A stretch of 64,000 nucleotides of DNA from Gemmatimonadaceae bacterium (GCA_020851455.1 JADZCT010000033.1:62001-126000); one strand, 5' to 3'. Counted from the stretch's first letter, positions 7,880 through 17,492 are shown. Translations and numbers: made by a program. Notes: generated by a model from the sequence alone, not told the origin.

Positions 7880-10135
7880 ATGCTCGGTCGCACACAGACA
7901 TATCGTGGTCTCGCCGTCGCCGCGGCTGCCCTCGCGCTGGCGGCAGCCGGGTGCAGGCGCGACAGCGCGACAACCGGACCTTCGGGATTGCAGCCGAAGG
8001 ACTTTGCCGCGAACCTGCGGCTGGTCGCAGGCGACCAGCAGATCGGCTCGATCGCCTCAACGCTCACCCAGCCGATCCAGGTGCGCGTCGTTGACGCGGG
8101 CGGCCAGCCAGTGTCGGGCGCAACGGTGACGTTCGCCGTACGCGCGGGCGGCGGCTCCGTAAACCCTGCGGCCAACATCTCCGGGAATGACGGTATTGTT
8201 TCGGCGATGTGGACCATGGGCACCACGCTTGGCACTGCCAAGGTGGTTGCGACTCTCACGAACGTGTTCCTCCTCGACAGCGCGGTCTTCACGGCCACTG
8301 CCACCAAGGGGCCGGCTGCGATCTTCACGAAGGTCAGCGGCGACAGCCAGACCGTCAACGCCGGCCGTCAGCTTGGCGCACCGATCGTCGTGAAGGTGCA
8401 GGATGCGTTCGGCAACAGCCTCTCAGGCATCAGGGTCACGTGGGCGCCGGGCAACCTCAGCGGCGCCGTCGCCGCCATGTCCGACACGACCGTTGCCGAC
8501 GGCACCGCATCGGCCAGGTGGACGCTTGGCACCACAGCAACGAACCAGGCCACCACTGCGTCCATCACTGGCGGCTCGCTCATCGCATTCTCCGCGCTGG
8601 CGACCCCCGACACGGGCAGGAAGCTCCTGCTTGCAGCGGGCGGCGGCCAGTCGGGCTTCGTGGGCCGTGCGCTCGCGACCGCCGTGCAGGTGCTCATCAC
8701 GGATCAGTACGGCAACCCTGTCACCGGCGAATCGGTTTCGTGGACCGACTCCATTTCCGCGGGCGGGTCGGTTTCGGTACGGACCGGCACGACTTCGCCG
8801 CTTGGCACGGCCTCTACCACATGGACGCTCGGCCGCCAGGCAGGTCCGCAGTACCTGCGAGCGAAGATCGTGGGACGCAGTGAGACACTCGGCGTGATCG
8901 CTACGGGCACCATTGGCTATACCGATGTGTTCGCGGGCAACTTCATGGCCTGCGGCGTGGAAGCCGCGACGAACAATGTCTATTGCTGGGGTGCCGGCAC
9001 CGACGGCCAGCTCGGCAACGGCGCCAACCTCTCGACCAGCGCGCCGGCGTTGCCGGTCGGGATTGGCTCGTCGGCGCTGCTCGCCGTCCGCCAGCTCACC
9101 GGCGGACGCAACTCGTACTGCGCCCTCTCGATCGCCCGGCAGGTCTACTGCTGGGGCCGCGCGCCGGGGCAGGGCGGCGTCACCAACACTGCGACGATCG
9201 TCAACCTGGTGGATCCCCGGCAGCAGATGCTCCCGATGGCACTTGCGGCGGGCATGGAGCACCTCTGCGTTCTCGACCTTGCCGGCGTCGGCTTCTGCAC
9301 GGGCACGGACTTCGCTGGCCAACTCGGGAACGGGTCGTTCACCAGCCCCGCGGTCGGCACATATCCGTTCATTGCGCCGCCCGCTGGCTTCCTTACGACA
9401 CCCAACTGGTCCGTTATTGCGGCGGGCAAGCAACATACGTGCGCGTTCCGGCAGTACGTCTCGGCGGCCACGGTCAATAATCTCGTTCCCTTCTGCTGGG
9501 GCCTGAACAACGCTGGCCAGCTTGGCAACGGCGATGGCACGCTGGCCAACCAGAACATCCCCGTACAGATATCTCTGCCCCTTGGATTCCCCACGGCCTA
9601 CGATACGACGTCCCTGGCCGTTGGCGGCTCGCACACTTGCGTTCTCGACAACGCCGGGGCGGCCTATTGCTGGGGCAGCAACGGGTTTGGCCAGACTGGA
9701 ACCGGCGCCTTGGCCAGCAGCGCGGCGCGTGACACGGTGATCAAGCGCGTTGCGCAGCCGGCTGGCGTGGTGTTCAGCAAGATCTACGCGGGTGAGTACC
9801 ACACCTGCGCCATCGCCACGGGCGGGGCCGCGTACTGCTGGGGGCGCAACGACTACGGCCAGCTCGGCGACGGGACGACCACGAACGCGACCGCGCCAGT
9901 GCCCGTCGCGGGCGGCCTCGTCTTCCGTTCGCTCAGTGTTGGCGAGCTCTTCACCTGCGGCGTGGCAGGCGCTTCACCGGGTGCAGCTCCGCCGCCGGTC
10001 ATTCCCGGCACGCCCAGTCAGCTGGCTGGCACAGTGTATTGCTGGGGCGACAACATGTTTGGGCAGGTCGGGCAGAACACGACCGGCAACAACAACCCTG
10101 TCATGACGCCGACCAAGCTGCTGTACCAGCCATAG
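7880..10135 (+). CDS. Lipoprotein with Big-1-type Ig domains and RCC1-like repeats
   Basis: This 751-aa protein has a lipoprotein signal peptide with a cysteine at residue ~25 (LAAAGC). Residues ~35-345 form three Ig-like units of the Big-1/invasin type, each with the GQPVSGATVTF-like strand and the ADGTASARWTLGT-type end. From about residue 345 come about seven RCC1/BNR-like blade repeats with the core YCWGxNxxGQLGdG, which would fold into a beta-propeller. Each blade carries two cysteines, perhaps disulfide-bonded. It is likely exported to the outer membrane or cell surface; the ligand is unknown. The start is supported by a GGAG site 6 nt upstream and by the signal peptide; an upstream in-frame extension has no signal. 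Confidence 0.88.
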   Translation: MLGRTQTYRGLAVAAAALALAAAGCRRDSATTGPSGLQPKDFAANLRLVAGDQQIGSIASTLTQPIQVRVVDAGGQPVSGATVTFAVRAGGGSVNPAANISGNDGIVSAMWTMGTTLGTAKVVATLTNVFLLDSAVFTATATKGPAAIFTKVSGDSQTVNAGRQLGAPIVVKVQDAFGNSLSGIRVTWAPGNLSGAVAAMSDTTVADGTASARWTLGTTATNQATTASITGGSLIAFSALATPDTGRKLLLAAGGGQSGFVGRALATAVQVLITDQYGNPVTGESVSWTDSISAGGSVSVRTGTTSPLGTASTTWTLGRQAGPQYLRAKIVGRSETLGVIATGTIGYTDVFAGNFMACGVEAATNNVYCWGAGTDGQLGNGANLSTSAPALPVGIGSSALLAVRQLTGGRNSYCALSIARQVYCWGRAPGQGGVTNTATIVNLVDPRQQMLPMALAAGMEHLCVLDLAGVGFCTGTDFAGQLGNGSFTSPAVGTYPFIAPPAGFLTTPNWSVIAAGKQHTCAFRQYVSAATVNNLVPFCWGLNNAGQLGNGDGTLANQNIPVQISLPLGFPTAYDTTSLAVGGSHTCVLDNAGAAYCWGSNGFGQTGTGALASSAARDTVIKRVAQPAGVVFSKIYAGEYHTCAIATGGAAYCWGRNDYGQLGDGTTTNATAPVPVAGGLVFRSLSVGELFTCGVAGASPGAAPPPVIPGTPSQLAGTVYCWGDNMFGQVGQNTTGNNNPVMTPTKLLYQP

Positions 10136-10140
10136 CGGCC

Positions 10141-10191
10141 GGTCGCGCCGAGCGCGACCGTGACGGGGGAGCCGCGCGATGCGGCTCCCCC
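10141..10191. terminator. Double hairpin between convergent genes
   Basis: Two perfect stems lie between the RCC1 lipoprotein stop and the fmt stop. One is 7 bp (10141-10147 with 10153-10159). The other is 11 bp (10165-10175 with 10181-10191) with a 5-nt loop. There is no long U tract. The position between convergent stops favours a bidirectional transcription end. Confidence 0.65.
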
Positions 10192-10199
10192 GTTGGCAT

Positions 10200-11141
10200 T
10201 CAGGCGGTGAGGCGGTCCCCTATTGCGACGCCTCGCCCGCGTGCCCACTCGGCAGTGGCCAGGCGCCTGCGGCCGGCAGGATGGATCTCCGCGATGCGTA
10301 CGGCGTCGCTCCCGCACGCTACCACCAGGCCGTCGTCATCCGCGCGGAGCACGGTTCCCGGCGTGCCGCCAAGCCCGGTCACGCGCTTGGCGCCGAAGAG
10401 GCGCACTTCAACGTTTCCGCGCATGGTCCACGCGCCGGGCTTCGGGTCGTACGCGCGCACGGCCCTCTCCACATCGAGTGCCGGGAGCGTCCAGTCCACG
10501 CGCGCCGAGTCGCGAGTGATCTTTGGCGCGCGCGTCGCCTGGGAGTCGTCCTGCGGCCGCTCGCGGGCGCGGCCCAGCCCGATGAGCGCCATTGCCTCGA
10601 TCAACGCCTCGGCGCCAAGTTCGGCGAGCCGCAACTGGAGTTCGCCGCCCGTTTCGTCCGGCAGGATCTCGGTCTCGACGGCAAGGATCACGGGGCCTGC
10701 GTCGAGCGCAGGTACCATGCGCATGATGGACACACCTGTCGTCCTCCTGCCGTCCCTGATCGCCGCCTGGATTGGCGCGGCTCCGCGGTACGCGGGCAGC
10801 AGCGACGCATGCACGTTGAGCGTGCCGAGCCGTGGGAGGTCAATCACCTCCGTCGGCAGCATGTGGCCGTAGGCGACCACGATCGAGATATCCGGATCGA
10901 GCGCCCGGAGCTGCGCGATGAACTCCGACCCGCGCGGCCGATTTGGCTGCAGCACCGGGATGCGCTCTTCGACGGCTACGACCTTCACGGGCGATGGATC
11001 GAGCTTGGAGTGGCTGCGGCCTCCGTGGCTGCGGGGCCGGTCCGGCTGGGTCACCACTGCCACTACGTCGTGCGCCTCGCCCACCAGCGCGCTCAGCGAG
11101 GGCGTCGCGAACTCCGGCGTGCCCCAGAAGATGACGCGCAT
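10200..11141 (-). CDS. fmt: Methionyl-tRNA formyltransferase
   Basis: Fmt formylates initiator Met-tRNA with 10-formyl-THF. The 313-aa protein opens with MRVIFWGTPEFATPSL and has the SLLPAYRGAAPIQAAI block with the catalytic Asn/His region, TGVSIMRM, and a C-terminal OB-like domain. It follows def with a TGATG overlap, the classic def-fmt pair whose products act at opposite ends of the formyl cycle. It is the last gene of a long minus-strand run and ends at a double hairpin. Confidence 0.97.
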   Translation of the reverse strand: MRVIFWGTPEFATPSLSALVGEAHDVVAVVTQPDRPRSHGGRSHSKLDPSPVKVVAVEERIPVLQPNRPRGSEFIAQLRALDPDISIVVAYGHMLPTEVIDLPRLGTLNVHASLLPAYRGAAPIQAAIRDGRRTTGVSIMRMVPALDAGPVILAVETEILPDETGGELQLRLAELGAEALIEAMALIGLGRARERPQDDSQATRAPKITRDSARVDWTLPALDVERAVRAYDPKPGAWTMRGNVEVRLFGAKRVTGLGGTPGTVLRADDDGLVVACGSDAVRIAEIHPAGRRRLATAEWARGRGVAIGDRLTA

Positions 11142-11695
11142 CAGAGGTTTTCCGGGCTACTGCCCTCGCCCGGATGGCCCGGCGCGACGACGCGCAACAG
11201 GCCCGGGTACTTGTCTTTCTCGGCGTCCCAGGCCTGCATCGCCCGGCGCTTCTTGAGGAAGCTCAGATGGTCAATGAACAGCTTCCCGTGGAGGTGGTCA
11301 ATCTCGTGCTGCAGGCAGACGCCCAGGAGCTCGCGCCCTTCCACCTCGAACCGCCTGCCCTCCCGGTTCGTGGCGCGCACGACCACTCGGGCCGATCGCA
11401 GCACGTCGCCGAAGACCTCCGGTATCGAAAGGCACCCTTCCTCCCACTTGATCTCGCCTTCGCGCTCGATGATCTCAGGGTTGAAGAGCACGTGCCGTTC
11501 GTCTTCCACCTCGACCACGCAGAGCCGCTCGGTACGCCCTACCTGAGGCGCCGCGAGGCCTACGCCCTGCGCGGCCCGCATCGTCTCGATCATGTCGTCG
11601 GCGAGGCGCAGCAGTTCCGGCGTAATGCCGTCAACCAGCCGGGTTTCCTCGCGGAGCACCGGCGAGCCAAGCACGTGGATCGGGAGGACGGCCAC
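11141..11695 (-). CDS. def: Peptide deformylase
   Basis: Def removes the N-formyl group from nascent proteins. The 184-aa protein has the three signature motifs in order: GVGLAAPQVG, EGCLSIPE (metal-binding Cys) and QHEIDHLHGKLF (metal-binding HExxH type). The C-terminal tail is about 20 residues longer than the E. coli enzyme. It lies 8 nt downstream of yajC and overlaps fmt by one base. Confidence 0.97.
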   Translation of the reverse strand: MAVLPIHVLGSPVLREETRLVDGITPELLRLADDMIETMRAAQGVGLAAPQVGRTERLCVVEVEDERHVLFNPEIIEREGEIKWEEGCLSIPEVFGDVLRSARVVVRATNREGRRFEVEGRELLGVCLQHEIDHLHGKLFIDHLSFLKKRRAMQAWDAEKDKYPGLLRVVAPGHPGEGSSPENL

Positions 11696-11703
11696 GGGTG
11701 CTC

Positions 11704-12066
11704 TTACCCCGCCGCCGCCGGCTTGCTCACGCGAACGATCCGGCCTCGCTCCACGATCACCTCCGCCTGCCCGGTCCTGATGGTGATGCGATCCGACATG
11801 CCAGCCACGGGCTTGCCGTCCTGCACGCCTTCCTTGATGCGAACGATTTCGCCCACGAGGCCGCCCGCGGTCACGACCTCATCGCCCTTCGACATTGCGC
11901 GCAGCGATGCCTCGAGCTGCTTCTGCTGCTTTCGCTGCGGCCTGAGGACGATGAAGTAGAAGATCGCGATGATGACGGCGATCTGCACGAAGAACACCAG
12001 CCCGCCTCCGCCTCCCTGGGGAGCAGCGGGGGGCGCCTGGAAGAGGAACAGCGGCAACACGGGCAT
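11704..12066 (-). CDS. yajC: Preprotein translocase accessory subunit YajC
   Basis: YajC is a single-pass inner-membrane protein that associates with SecDF. The 120-aa sequence has a glycine-rich lead, one membrane helix (residues ~23-41) ending FIVLRPQRKQQKQ, and the cytoplasmic GDEVVTAGGLVGEIVRI block typical of the family. The start is fixed by the TGATG overlap with the tgt stop. secD and secF, often downstream in this order (queA-tgt-yajC-secDF), are not here; def follows instead. Confidence 0.93.
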   Translation of the reverse strand: MPVLPLFLFQAPPAAPQGGGGGLVFFVQIAVIIAIFYFIVLRPQRKQQKQLEASLRAMSKGDEVVTAGGLVGEIVRIKEGVQDGKPVAGMSDRITIRTGQAEVIVERGRIVRVSKPAAAG

Positions 12067-13205
12067 CAGGAGGGCTCGGAGGTGGAGTGGTAGCGCGCGA
12101 GCCAGTCCCGGCTCCACGCGCCGAATGTGCCGTCGGCGATCGCGGCGCGAGAGCGCCGCATCAGGGCAACCAGGAAATGTACATTGTGAATGGACAGGAG
12201 GCGCGGGCCGAGCATCTCGTCCGCCTGGAGCAGGTGGCGAACGTATGCGCGCGAGAACCGGCGGCAGGTGGCGCACCCGCATCCGTCCTCGATGGGGCCG
12301 TCGTCCGCGCGGTGTTCCGCGTTCTTCATGTTGACCCGGCCGCCCGAGGTGAACGCCGCGCCGTTGCGGCCCATGCGCGTCGGCGCGACGCAGTCGAACA
12401 GGTCCACTCCGCGGGCTACGCCCTCGAGCAGGTCCTCGGGGTAGCCAACGCCCATGAGATACCTCGGCAGTGCGCGGGGAATCGCTTCGTCGCACGCCTC
12501 GAGCATCTCGTACATCGCCGGCTTCGGTTCGCCCACGGACAGCCCGCCGATGGCGACTCCACGCCAGTCCCCGGCCGACGCGACCCGCGCCGCGGCCGCG
12601 GCGCGCAGGTCGGCGTGTACGCCGCCCTGGATTATGGGAAACAGTGCCTGCCGCTCGGGGCCGTCGCCCCGCAGGCGGCCGAACTCGGCGCGGCAGCGCT
12701 CCAGCCAGCGGATGCTTCGCTCGCAGGCGTCGGCGGCCGGGTCGCGCGCGCTCTGTCCGGGGATCACGTGGTCGAACTGCATGATCACGTCCGCGCCGAG
12801 GTTCACCTCGATCTGCATCACGCGCTCGGGCGTGAAGTGCCGCTCGGAGCCGTCGAGGTGCGAGCGAAAGGTGACTCCGTCCTCGGTCACGGCGTTGAGT
12901 GACGCCAGCGAGAAGACCTGAAAGCCGCCGGAATCGGTGAGGATCGGCCCGTGCCACCCCATGAACCGGTGGAGTCCGCCGAGGTCGCGGATGCTCTCGT
13001 CGCCAGGCCGCAGGTGAAGGTGGTACGCGTTGGCGAGGATCATCTCGGCGTGCATGGTGCGCAGTTCCGACGGATCGAGCGCCTTCACGGTGGCGAGCGT
13101 GCCGACGGGCATGAACGCAGGCGTCTCCACCAGCCCGTGGGGAGTGGCGAACATGCCGGCTCGCGCGCGACCGGCGGTTGCGCGAACGTCAAAGAAGAAG
13201 CTCAC
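12066..13205 (-). CDS. tgt: tRNA-guanine transglycosylase
   Basis: Tgt swaps the guanine at position 34 of GUN-anticodon tRNAs for preQ1 in queuosine synthesis. The 379-aa TIM barrel has MPVGTLATVKAL, ILANAYHLHLRPG, the DSGGFQVFSL catalytic block and the zinc site CGCATCRRFSRAYVRHL with a following SIHN histidine. Adjacent queA supplies the next step of the pathway. A 39-nt gap separates it from queA upstream; downstream it overlaps yajC by one base. Confidence 0.97.
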   Translation of the reverse strand: MSFFFDVRATAGRARAGMFATPHGLVETPAFMPVGTLATVKALDPSELRTMHAEMILANAYHLHLRPGDESIRDLGGLHRFMGWHGPILTDSGGFQVFSLASLNAVTEDGVTFRSHLDGSERHFTPERVMQIEVNLGADVIMQFDHVIPGQSARDPAADACERSIRWLERCRAEFGRLRGDGPERQALFPIIQGGVHADLRAAAAARVASAGDWRGVAIGGLSVGEPKPAMYEMLEACDEAIPRALPRYLMGVGYPEDLLEGVARGVDLFDCVAPTRMGRNGAAFTSGGRVNMKNAEHRADDGPIEDGCGCATCRRFSRAYVRHLLQADEMLGPRLLSIHNVHFLVALMRRSRAAIADGTFGAWSRDWLARYHSTSEPS

Positions 13206-13244
13206 GGCGACTGCTTCTGCAGGAGCGACCCGGCTCGCGTCATC

Positions 13245-14285
13245 TCAAATAATCGCCATCGCATCGCCGTAGGAGTAGAAGCGGTAGCGTTCGCGCACGG
13301 CCTCGGCGTAGGCGCGCATCGCGAGCCCGTGTCCTGCGAATGCGGACACGAGCATGAGCAGCGTGGAACGTGGCAGGTGGAAGTTGGTCACCAGGCGGTC
13401 CGCCGCGCGAACCTCGTATGGCGGGTGGATGAAGATCGAAGTGTCGCCGGAGCCGGCGCGAATGCCGCCGTCCGGCTGCACGAGCGTCTCGAGCGTCCGG
13501 AGCGTCGTGGTGCCGACTGCCCAGACCGCCGAGCCGCGACGATGCGCATCGTTCACCGATTGCGCCGTGCCTGCCGGCACCGCGAACCACTCCTCGTGCA
13601 TCCGGTGCTCCGCGATACTCTCCGTGGTCACGGGCTTGAAGGTGCCGGCACCCACGTGCAGCAGCACATCGGCAACGGTCGCTCCGCGCTCCTCGATTGC
13701 CGCCAGCAGTTCGGGAGTGAAGTGCAGTCCGGCGGTGGGCGCCGCCACCGAGCCGGTGCGGTCAGCGTACACGGTCTGGTAGCGCGCGCTGTCGGCGGAT
13801 GCGTCGGGGCGGTGGATATATGGCGGGAGCGGCACGTGCCCGAACTGCTCGATGGCGGCATCTTCCGTGGTCCCTTCGACGCGAAGCCGCACGAGCCGGG
13901 TTCTTCGCTCGGTTACGGCGACTATCTCGACGTCGAATCCCGGCGCGACGTGCACGATTCGCGGCGGGTGGAGCTTGCCCCCGGGCTGCACGAGCGCTTC
14001 CCACGTACCGTCGGCCCGGCGCTTCAACAGGAACACCTCGGCGGGCCGTCCGGAGTCGCGGGTGCCCAGCAGACGCGCGCGGAACACGCGCGACGTGTTG
14101 CGCACGAGCACATCCCCGGACGCGATCAGCTCCGGCAGGTCGCGGAAGGTCCGGTGCTCGATCGTTCCTTCACGCCGTCGCAGCACCATCAGCCGGCTGG
14201 CGTCACGGCTGGCGAGCGGCTCCTGTGCGATGAGCGCTGGCGGGAGCTCGTAGTCGAAGTCCGCGGCGGTCCAGGTGCGTGGCAT
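13245..14285 (-). CDS. queA: S-adenosylmethionine:tRNA ribosyltransferase-isomerase
   Basis: QueA converts preQ1 on tRNA to epoxyqueuosine using the ribosyl part of SAM. The 346-aa protein begins DFDYELPPALIAQEPLASRD, a standard start, and carries the FLLKRR strand, PLPPYIHR, TGSVAAPTAGLHFT and the late NFHLPRSTLLMLVSAFAG block. Length and order are full. It pairs with tgt downstream. queC, queD, queE and queF are not in the window. Confidence 0.97.
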   Translation of the reverse strand: MPRTWTAADFDYELPPALIAQEPLASRDASRLMVLRRREGTIEHRTFRDLPELIASGDVLVRNTSRVFRARLLGTRDSGRPAEVFLLKRRADGTWEALVQPGGKLHPPRIVHVAPGFDVEIVAVTERRTRLVRLRVEGTTEDAAIEQFGHVPLPPYIHRPDASADSARYQTVYADRTGSVAAPTAGLHFTPELLAAIEERGATVADVLLHVGAGTFKPVTTESIAEHRMHEEWFAVPAGTAQSVNDAHRRGSAVWAVGTTTLRTLETLVQPDGGIRAGSGDTSIFIHPPYEVRAADRLVTNFHLPRSTLLMLVSAFAGHGLAMRAYAEAVRERYRFYSYGDAMAII

Positions 14286-14341
14286 CGGCGGTTGACGAAC
14301 GCGTCTGCTCTATGGCAGCGGTCAGCCCGGCGGCTCGGTGC

Positions 14342-15367
14342 TCACAGGAGTTCACCCTGCGCGGTCTGGCGCGGCGGCTGGTACCCGAAGTGGCGGTACG
14401 CGCTCGCCGTGGCCATGCGTCCGCGCGGCGTGCGGTGGAGCAGCCCGTTCTGGACGAGGAACGGCTCGTATACCTCCTCGATGGTGTCGGGATCCTCGCC
14501 GAGCGCCGCCGCGAGCGACTGAACGCCCACGGGCCCGCCGTCGAACTTCTCGATGATCGCCTTGACGATCCGGTTGTCCATGTCGTCGAGGCCGAGGTCG
14601 TCCACGTCGAGCATGGCGAGGGCATCGCCGGCGACCGGCTTGGTGATCACGCCGCCCGCGCGAACCTGCGCGTAGTCGCGCACGCGTCGCAGGAGCCGGT
14701 TGGCGATGCGCGGGGTGCCGCGCGAGCGCCGGGCGATTTCATCGGCGCCGTCGTCGTGAAGCTCCACGCCCAGCACCCGCGACGTCCGCCGCACGATCTC
14801 CACCAGGTCGTCCGCCGGGTAGAAGTCGAGCCGCATCGTGAGCCCGAACCGGGCGCGCATCGGTGCGGTGAGCAGGCCGAATCGCGTCGTCGCGCCGACG
14901 AGCGTGAACCGCTCGATCGTCATCGCCACGGTCTGGGCATGCGGGCCATCCGAGAGCCGGATGTCAATCTTGAAGTCCTCCATCGCTGGGTAGAGGAACT
15001 CCTCGATGATGGGCCGCAGCCGGTGGATCTCGTCAATGAACAGTATGTCGCCGGGCCGCAGATTGGTAAGCGTGCCGACGAGGTCGCCCGGCTTCTCGAG
15101 CGCCGGCCCGGAGGTCGTGTGGATGTTCACGCCGAGCTCGCGCGCGATCAACTCGGCGAGCGTCGTCTTGCCGAGTCCCGCCGGCCCGTGAAAGAGCGCG
15201 TGGTCGAGGGGCTCCCGCCGGCCGAGCGCGGCCTGGATCGCGATGTCGAGCGACTCCTTCAGCTTCGACTGGCCGATGAACTCGGCCAGCCGCTGCGGGC
15301 GGAGTTTCAGTTCGACGACCGACTCTTCGCTGAGGACTTCGGGCGTGGTGATCTCGGCGCGCGCCAT
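14342..15367 (-). CDS. ruvB: Holliday junction branch migration ATPase RuvB
   Basis: RuvB is the hexameric motor that drives RuvAB branch migration. The 341-aa protein shows the AAA+ Walker [14 protein letters not shown], Walker B FIDEIHRL, sensor 1 region [12 protein letters not shown], sensor 2 [12 protein letters not shown] and a C-terminal winged helix. It starts 11 nt after the ruvA stop, in the order ruvC-ruvA-ruvB. Confidence 0.98.
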   Translation of the reverse strand: MARAEITTPEVLSEESVVELKLRPQRLAEFIGQSKLKESLDIAIQAALGRREPLDHALFHGPAGLGKTTLAELIARELGVNIHTTSGPALEKPGDLVGTLTNLRPGDILFIDEIHRLRPIIEEFLYPAMEDFKIDIRLSDGPHAQTVAMTIERFTLVGATTRFGLLTAPMRARFGLTMRLDFYPADDLVEIVRRTSRVLGVELHDDGADEIARRSRGTPRIANRLLRRVRDYAQVRAGGVITKPVAGDALAMLDVDDLGLDDMDNRIVKAIIEKFDGGPVGVQSLAAALGEDPDTIEEVYEPFLVQNGLLHRTPRGRMATASAYRHFGYQPPRQTAQGELL

Positions 15368-15378
15368 CGGGAAGAAAG

Positions 15379-15981
15379 CTAACGCCGCTGGAGGTCCGCA
15401 AGCGCCAGGCGAATGAGCTCAGCGGCGCCGCCGCCCGGCGCGTTGCGCGACACGACCCCCCGCACTGCGCGTTCGGCGTCGGCCTGGGAGTACCCGAGCG
15501 AGACCAGCGCGCGGGCGGCATCGGCGGCCCCGCCGTCGAGCTGCTCGCGTGGAGCCGCATCGCCCTCGTCTCCAAACTCCTTCATCCTGTCGCCGAGTTC
15601 GACGCACAGGCGCTCTGCGATCTTCCTGCCCACGCGCGGCGCCGACTGGAGCGTGACGTGGTCGCGTTCGCGGATGGCGCGCACGAGACGCGAAGCTCCG
15701 AGCGCCGAGATGAGTCCCAGGCCCAGCGCAGGTCCGACGCCGCTGGCAGATGTCACCGTGTTGAACAGCGCGCGCTCGCGCTCGGTTGCGAATCCGTACA
15801 ACTGCCATGAGTCTTCCTTCACGACCAGCGCGGTGTGCAGTTCCACCTGCTCGCCCACGCGCGGCAGCGACTCGAGCACGCCGAGCGGAATCTGGACCTG
15901 GTAGCCAACGCCGGTCGGGGTCATTACCTCGATGCGGTCAACACCGCGAGCCGAGAGTGTGCCGCGTATGCGGGTGATCAC
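15379..15981 (-). CDS. ruvA: Holliday junction DNA-binding protein RuvA
   Basis: RuvA binds the four-way junction as a tetramer and recruits RuvB. The 200-aa protein has an N-terminal OB fold (ITRIRGTL then VGYQVQIP), two helix-hairpin-helix motifs ([17 protein letters not shown] and [16 protein letters not shown]) and a C-terminal UBA-like domain that contacts RuvB. The start is taken as GTG 15981, which forms a GTGA overlap with the ruvC stop and gives the normal N-terminus; the frame is open further upstream inside ruvC but without homology. Confidence 0.96.
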   Translation of the reverse strand: MITRIRGTLSARGVDRIEVMTPTGVGYQVQIPLGVLESLPRVGEQVELHTALVVKEDSWQLYGFATERERALFNTVTSASGVGPALGLGLISALGASRLVRAIRERDHVTLQSAPRVGRKIAERLCVELGDRMKEFGDEGDAAPREQLDGGAADAARALVSLGYSQADAERAVRGVVSRNAPGGGAAELIRLALADLQRR

Positions 15982-16556
15982 GTGCGCATCCTGCCGTGCA
16001 GGCGCGACAGGTTTGGTCGGAGGATGACGCCCACGGCCGGGCGGCCCGTCCGGCCGGGCGCAAGCCGCGCGAGCTGGCCGGCGACGCGGCCCCCCATCAC
16101 GCACGCAAGGGCGCAGGCCACGCCATCAGCTGCGTCGGCGGGGCGGGGCGCGTGGCGGAGCCGCAGCAGCCGCGCCACCATCGCCTGCACCTGGCCCTTG
16201 GTAGCGCTCCCGGTTCCGACGACGGCTTTCTTGATGAGTCTCGGCTCGTATTCGTGAATCGTGAGCCCCGCGCGTTCGCCCGCGAGCAGCACGACGCCCC
16301 TCGCGTGGCCGAGCACCACCGTGGTGCGCACGTTCCGCGCGTAGAAGACCGACTCGACGGCCATCGCCTCGGGCCTCTGCCGCTCGATCACTTCCAGCAG
16401 CCCGTCGTACACCTCGGTGATGCGGCGGGCGAGTGGGGCTTTGGGTGTGGTACGGATCACGCCGCACTCGATGAGTATCGGGCCTCCCGGTTCGCCGCCC
16501 CGAACCACGCCATAGCCCGTGGCGGCGGTGCCAGGGTCAACGCCAAGGACGATCAC
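15978..16556 (-). CDS. ruvC: Crossover junction endodeoxyribonuclease RuvC
   Basis: RuvC resolves Holliday junctions by paired nicks. The 192-aa RNase H-fold protein keeps the acidic catalytic set: Asp7 in GVDPGTAATGYG, Glu68 in AVESVFYARN, and Asp141/Asp144 in PADAADGVACAL. The C-terminal ~35 residues after the last helix are basic and longer than usual. It overlaps ruvA by 4 nt (GTGA) and follows yebC by 40 nt, the widespread yebC-ruvCAB order. Confidence 0.97.
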   Translation of the reverse strand: MIVLGVDPGTAATGYGVVRGGEPGGPILIECGVIRTTPKAPLARRITEVYDGLLEVIERQRPEAMAVESVFYARNVRTTVVLGHARGVVLLAGERAGLTIHEYEPRLIKKAVVGTGSATKGQVQAMVARLLRLRHAPRPADAADGVACALACVMGGRVAGQLARLAPGRTGRPAVGVILRPNLSRLHGRMRT

Positions 16557-16596
16557 GTCCGGCGCCGTTGTTCCGTTGCGACTTGCGCGATTGCCG

Positions 16597-17343
16597 TCAC
16601 GCGCCCTGCGACATCGCGCCCTCTTCGATGTCGAAGTTCGCGTCCACCTTCTGCACGTCGTCGAGGTCCTCGATTGTCTCGATCAGCTTCAGGAGCGTAT
16701 CGGCGTCGGCGCTCTCGACGCGGACCGTGCTCTTGGGGACCCAGGACACTTCCGCGCGCTCGGCTTTGAGGCCGGCTGCGTCGAGCGCCGCCTTCACGGA
16801 ATGCAGGTCCGCAGCGGCCGTTGTGACGATGTACGCGTCGTCTTCCTTCACGAAGTCCTCGGCGCCCGCCTCGAGCGCCTTCTCCATCGCGGCATCCTCG
16901 GGAATCCCACCGGCGGGCACGAGGATCTGGCCCTTCCGGTCGAAGAGGAAGGCAACGGAGTTCGCCGTTCCGAGGTTGCCGCCGCCCCGAGAAAGCTTGG
17001 CGCGTATCTCGGCCACGGTACGGGTGGAATTGTCCGTGAGCGCCTGAATCATGAGCGCGACCCCGCCTGGTCCGTAGGCCTCGTACGTCGCCTCCACGTA
17101 CTCGACCCCCTCGAGCTCGCCCGTGCCCTTCTTGACGGCGCGCTCGATGTTCTCCTTGGGCATGGACTGGGCCTTGGCGTTCTCGATCGCGGTGCGGAGG
17201 CGCGGGTTGCCGTCAGGGTCGCCGCCGCCCTGCTTGGCTGCCACGGTGATTTCACGAATGAGCTTCGTGAACATGGCGCCGCGCTTGGCGTCGGCCGCGG
17301 CCTTGTAGTGCTTGATCTGCTTCCACTTGCTGTGGCCTGCCAT
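16597..17343 (-). CDS. YebC/PmpR family protein
   Basis: This 248-aa protein begins MAGHSKWKQIKHYKAAADAK, the diagnostic YebC N-terminus, and includes MPKENIERAVKKG, YEAYGPGGVA and TDNSTRTVAEIR. Members bind DNA as transcription regulators and some bind ribosomes to relieve stalling at proline-rich tracts; which applies here cannot be told from the sequence. It is the first gene of the ruvCAB-queA-tgt run. Confidence 0.95.
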   Translation of the reverse strand: MAGHSKWKQIKHYKAAADAKRGAMFTKLIREITVAAKQGGGDPDGNPRLRTAIENAKAQSMPKENIERAVKKGTGELEGVEYVEATYEAYGPGGVALMIQALTDNSTRTVAEIRAKLSRGGGNLGTANSVAFLFDRKGQILVPAGGIPEDAAMEKALEAGAEDFVKEDDAYIVTTAAADLHSVKAALDAAGLKAERAEVSWVPKSTVRVESADADTLLKLIETIEDLDDVQKVDANFDIEEGAMSQGA

Positions 17344-17383
17344 CGTCTCGTCCCGACCGGTGGTTATTGGTGCGCTCCTCCGG

Positions 17384-17413
17384 AAGATAGCAGCGCCGTG
17401 AGCAGTCCGGGAA
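17384..17413 (-). promoter_or_regulatory. Weak candidate promoter for the yebC-ruvCAB run
   Basis: Read on the minus strand, TTCCCG (17413-17408) and TATCTT (17389-17384) are 18 bp apart, ~40 nt ahead of the yebC ATG. The -35 match is poor; the position at the head of the operon is the main support. Confidence 0.3.
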
Positions 17414-17458
17414 CGCTCCGCTGCGCGCGCCGCGCCGGCCAGGCGTTGCCGGAATTAC

Positions 17459-17492
17459 GAGAGGGGCGAAGCCGGTTCGCTCCGCCCCTCTC
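17459..17492 (-). terminator. Hairpin after the outer-membrane protein gene
   Basis: A perfect 10-bp stem, GAGAGGGGCG (17459-17468) with its complement at 17483-17492, sits ~25 nt downstream of the minus-strand OM protein stop and ahead of the yebC promoter region. The stem is GC-rich with no long U tract. It likely separates the two minus-strand operons. Confidence 0.6.
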
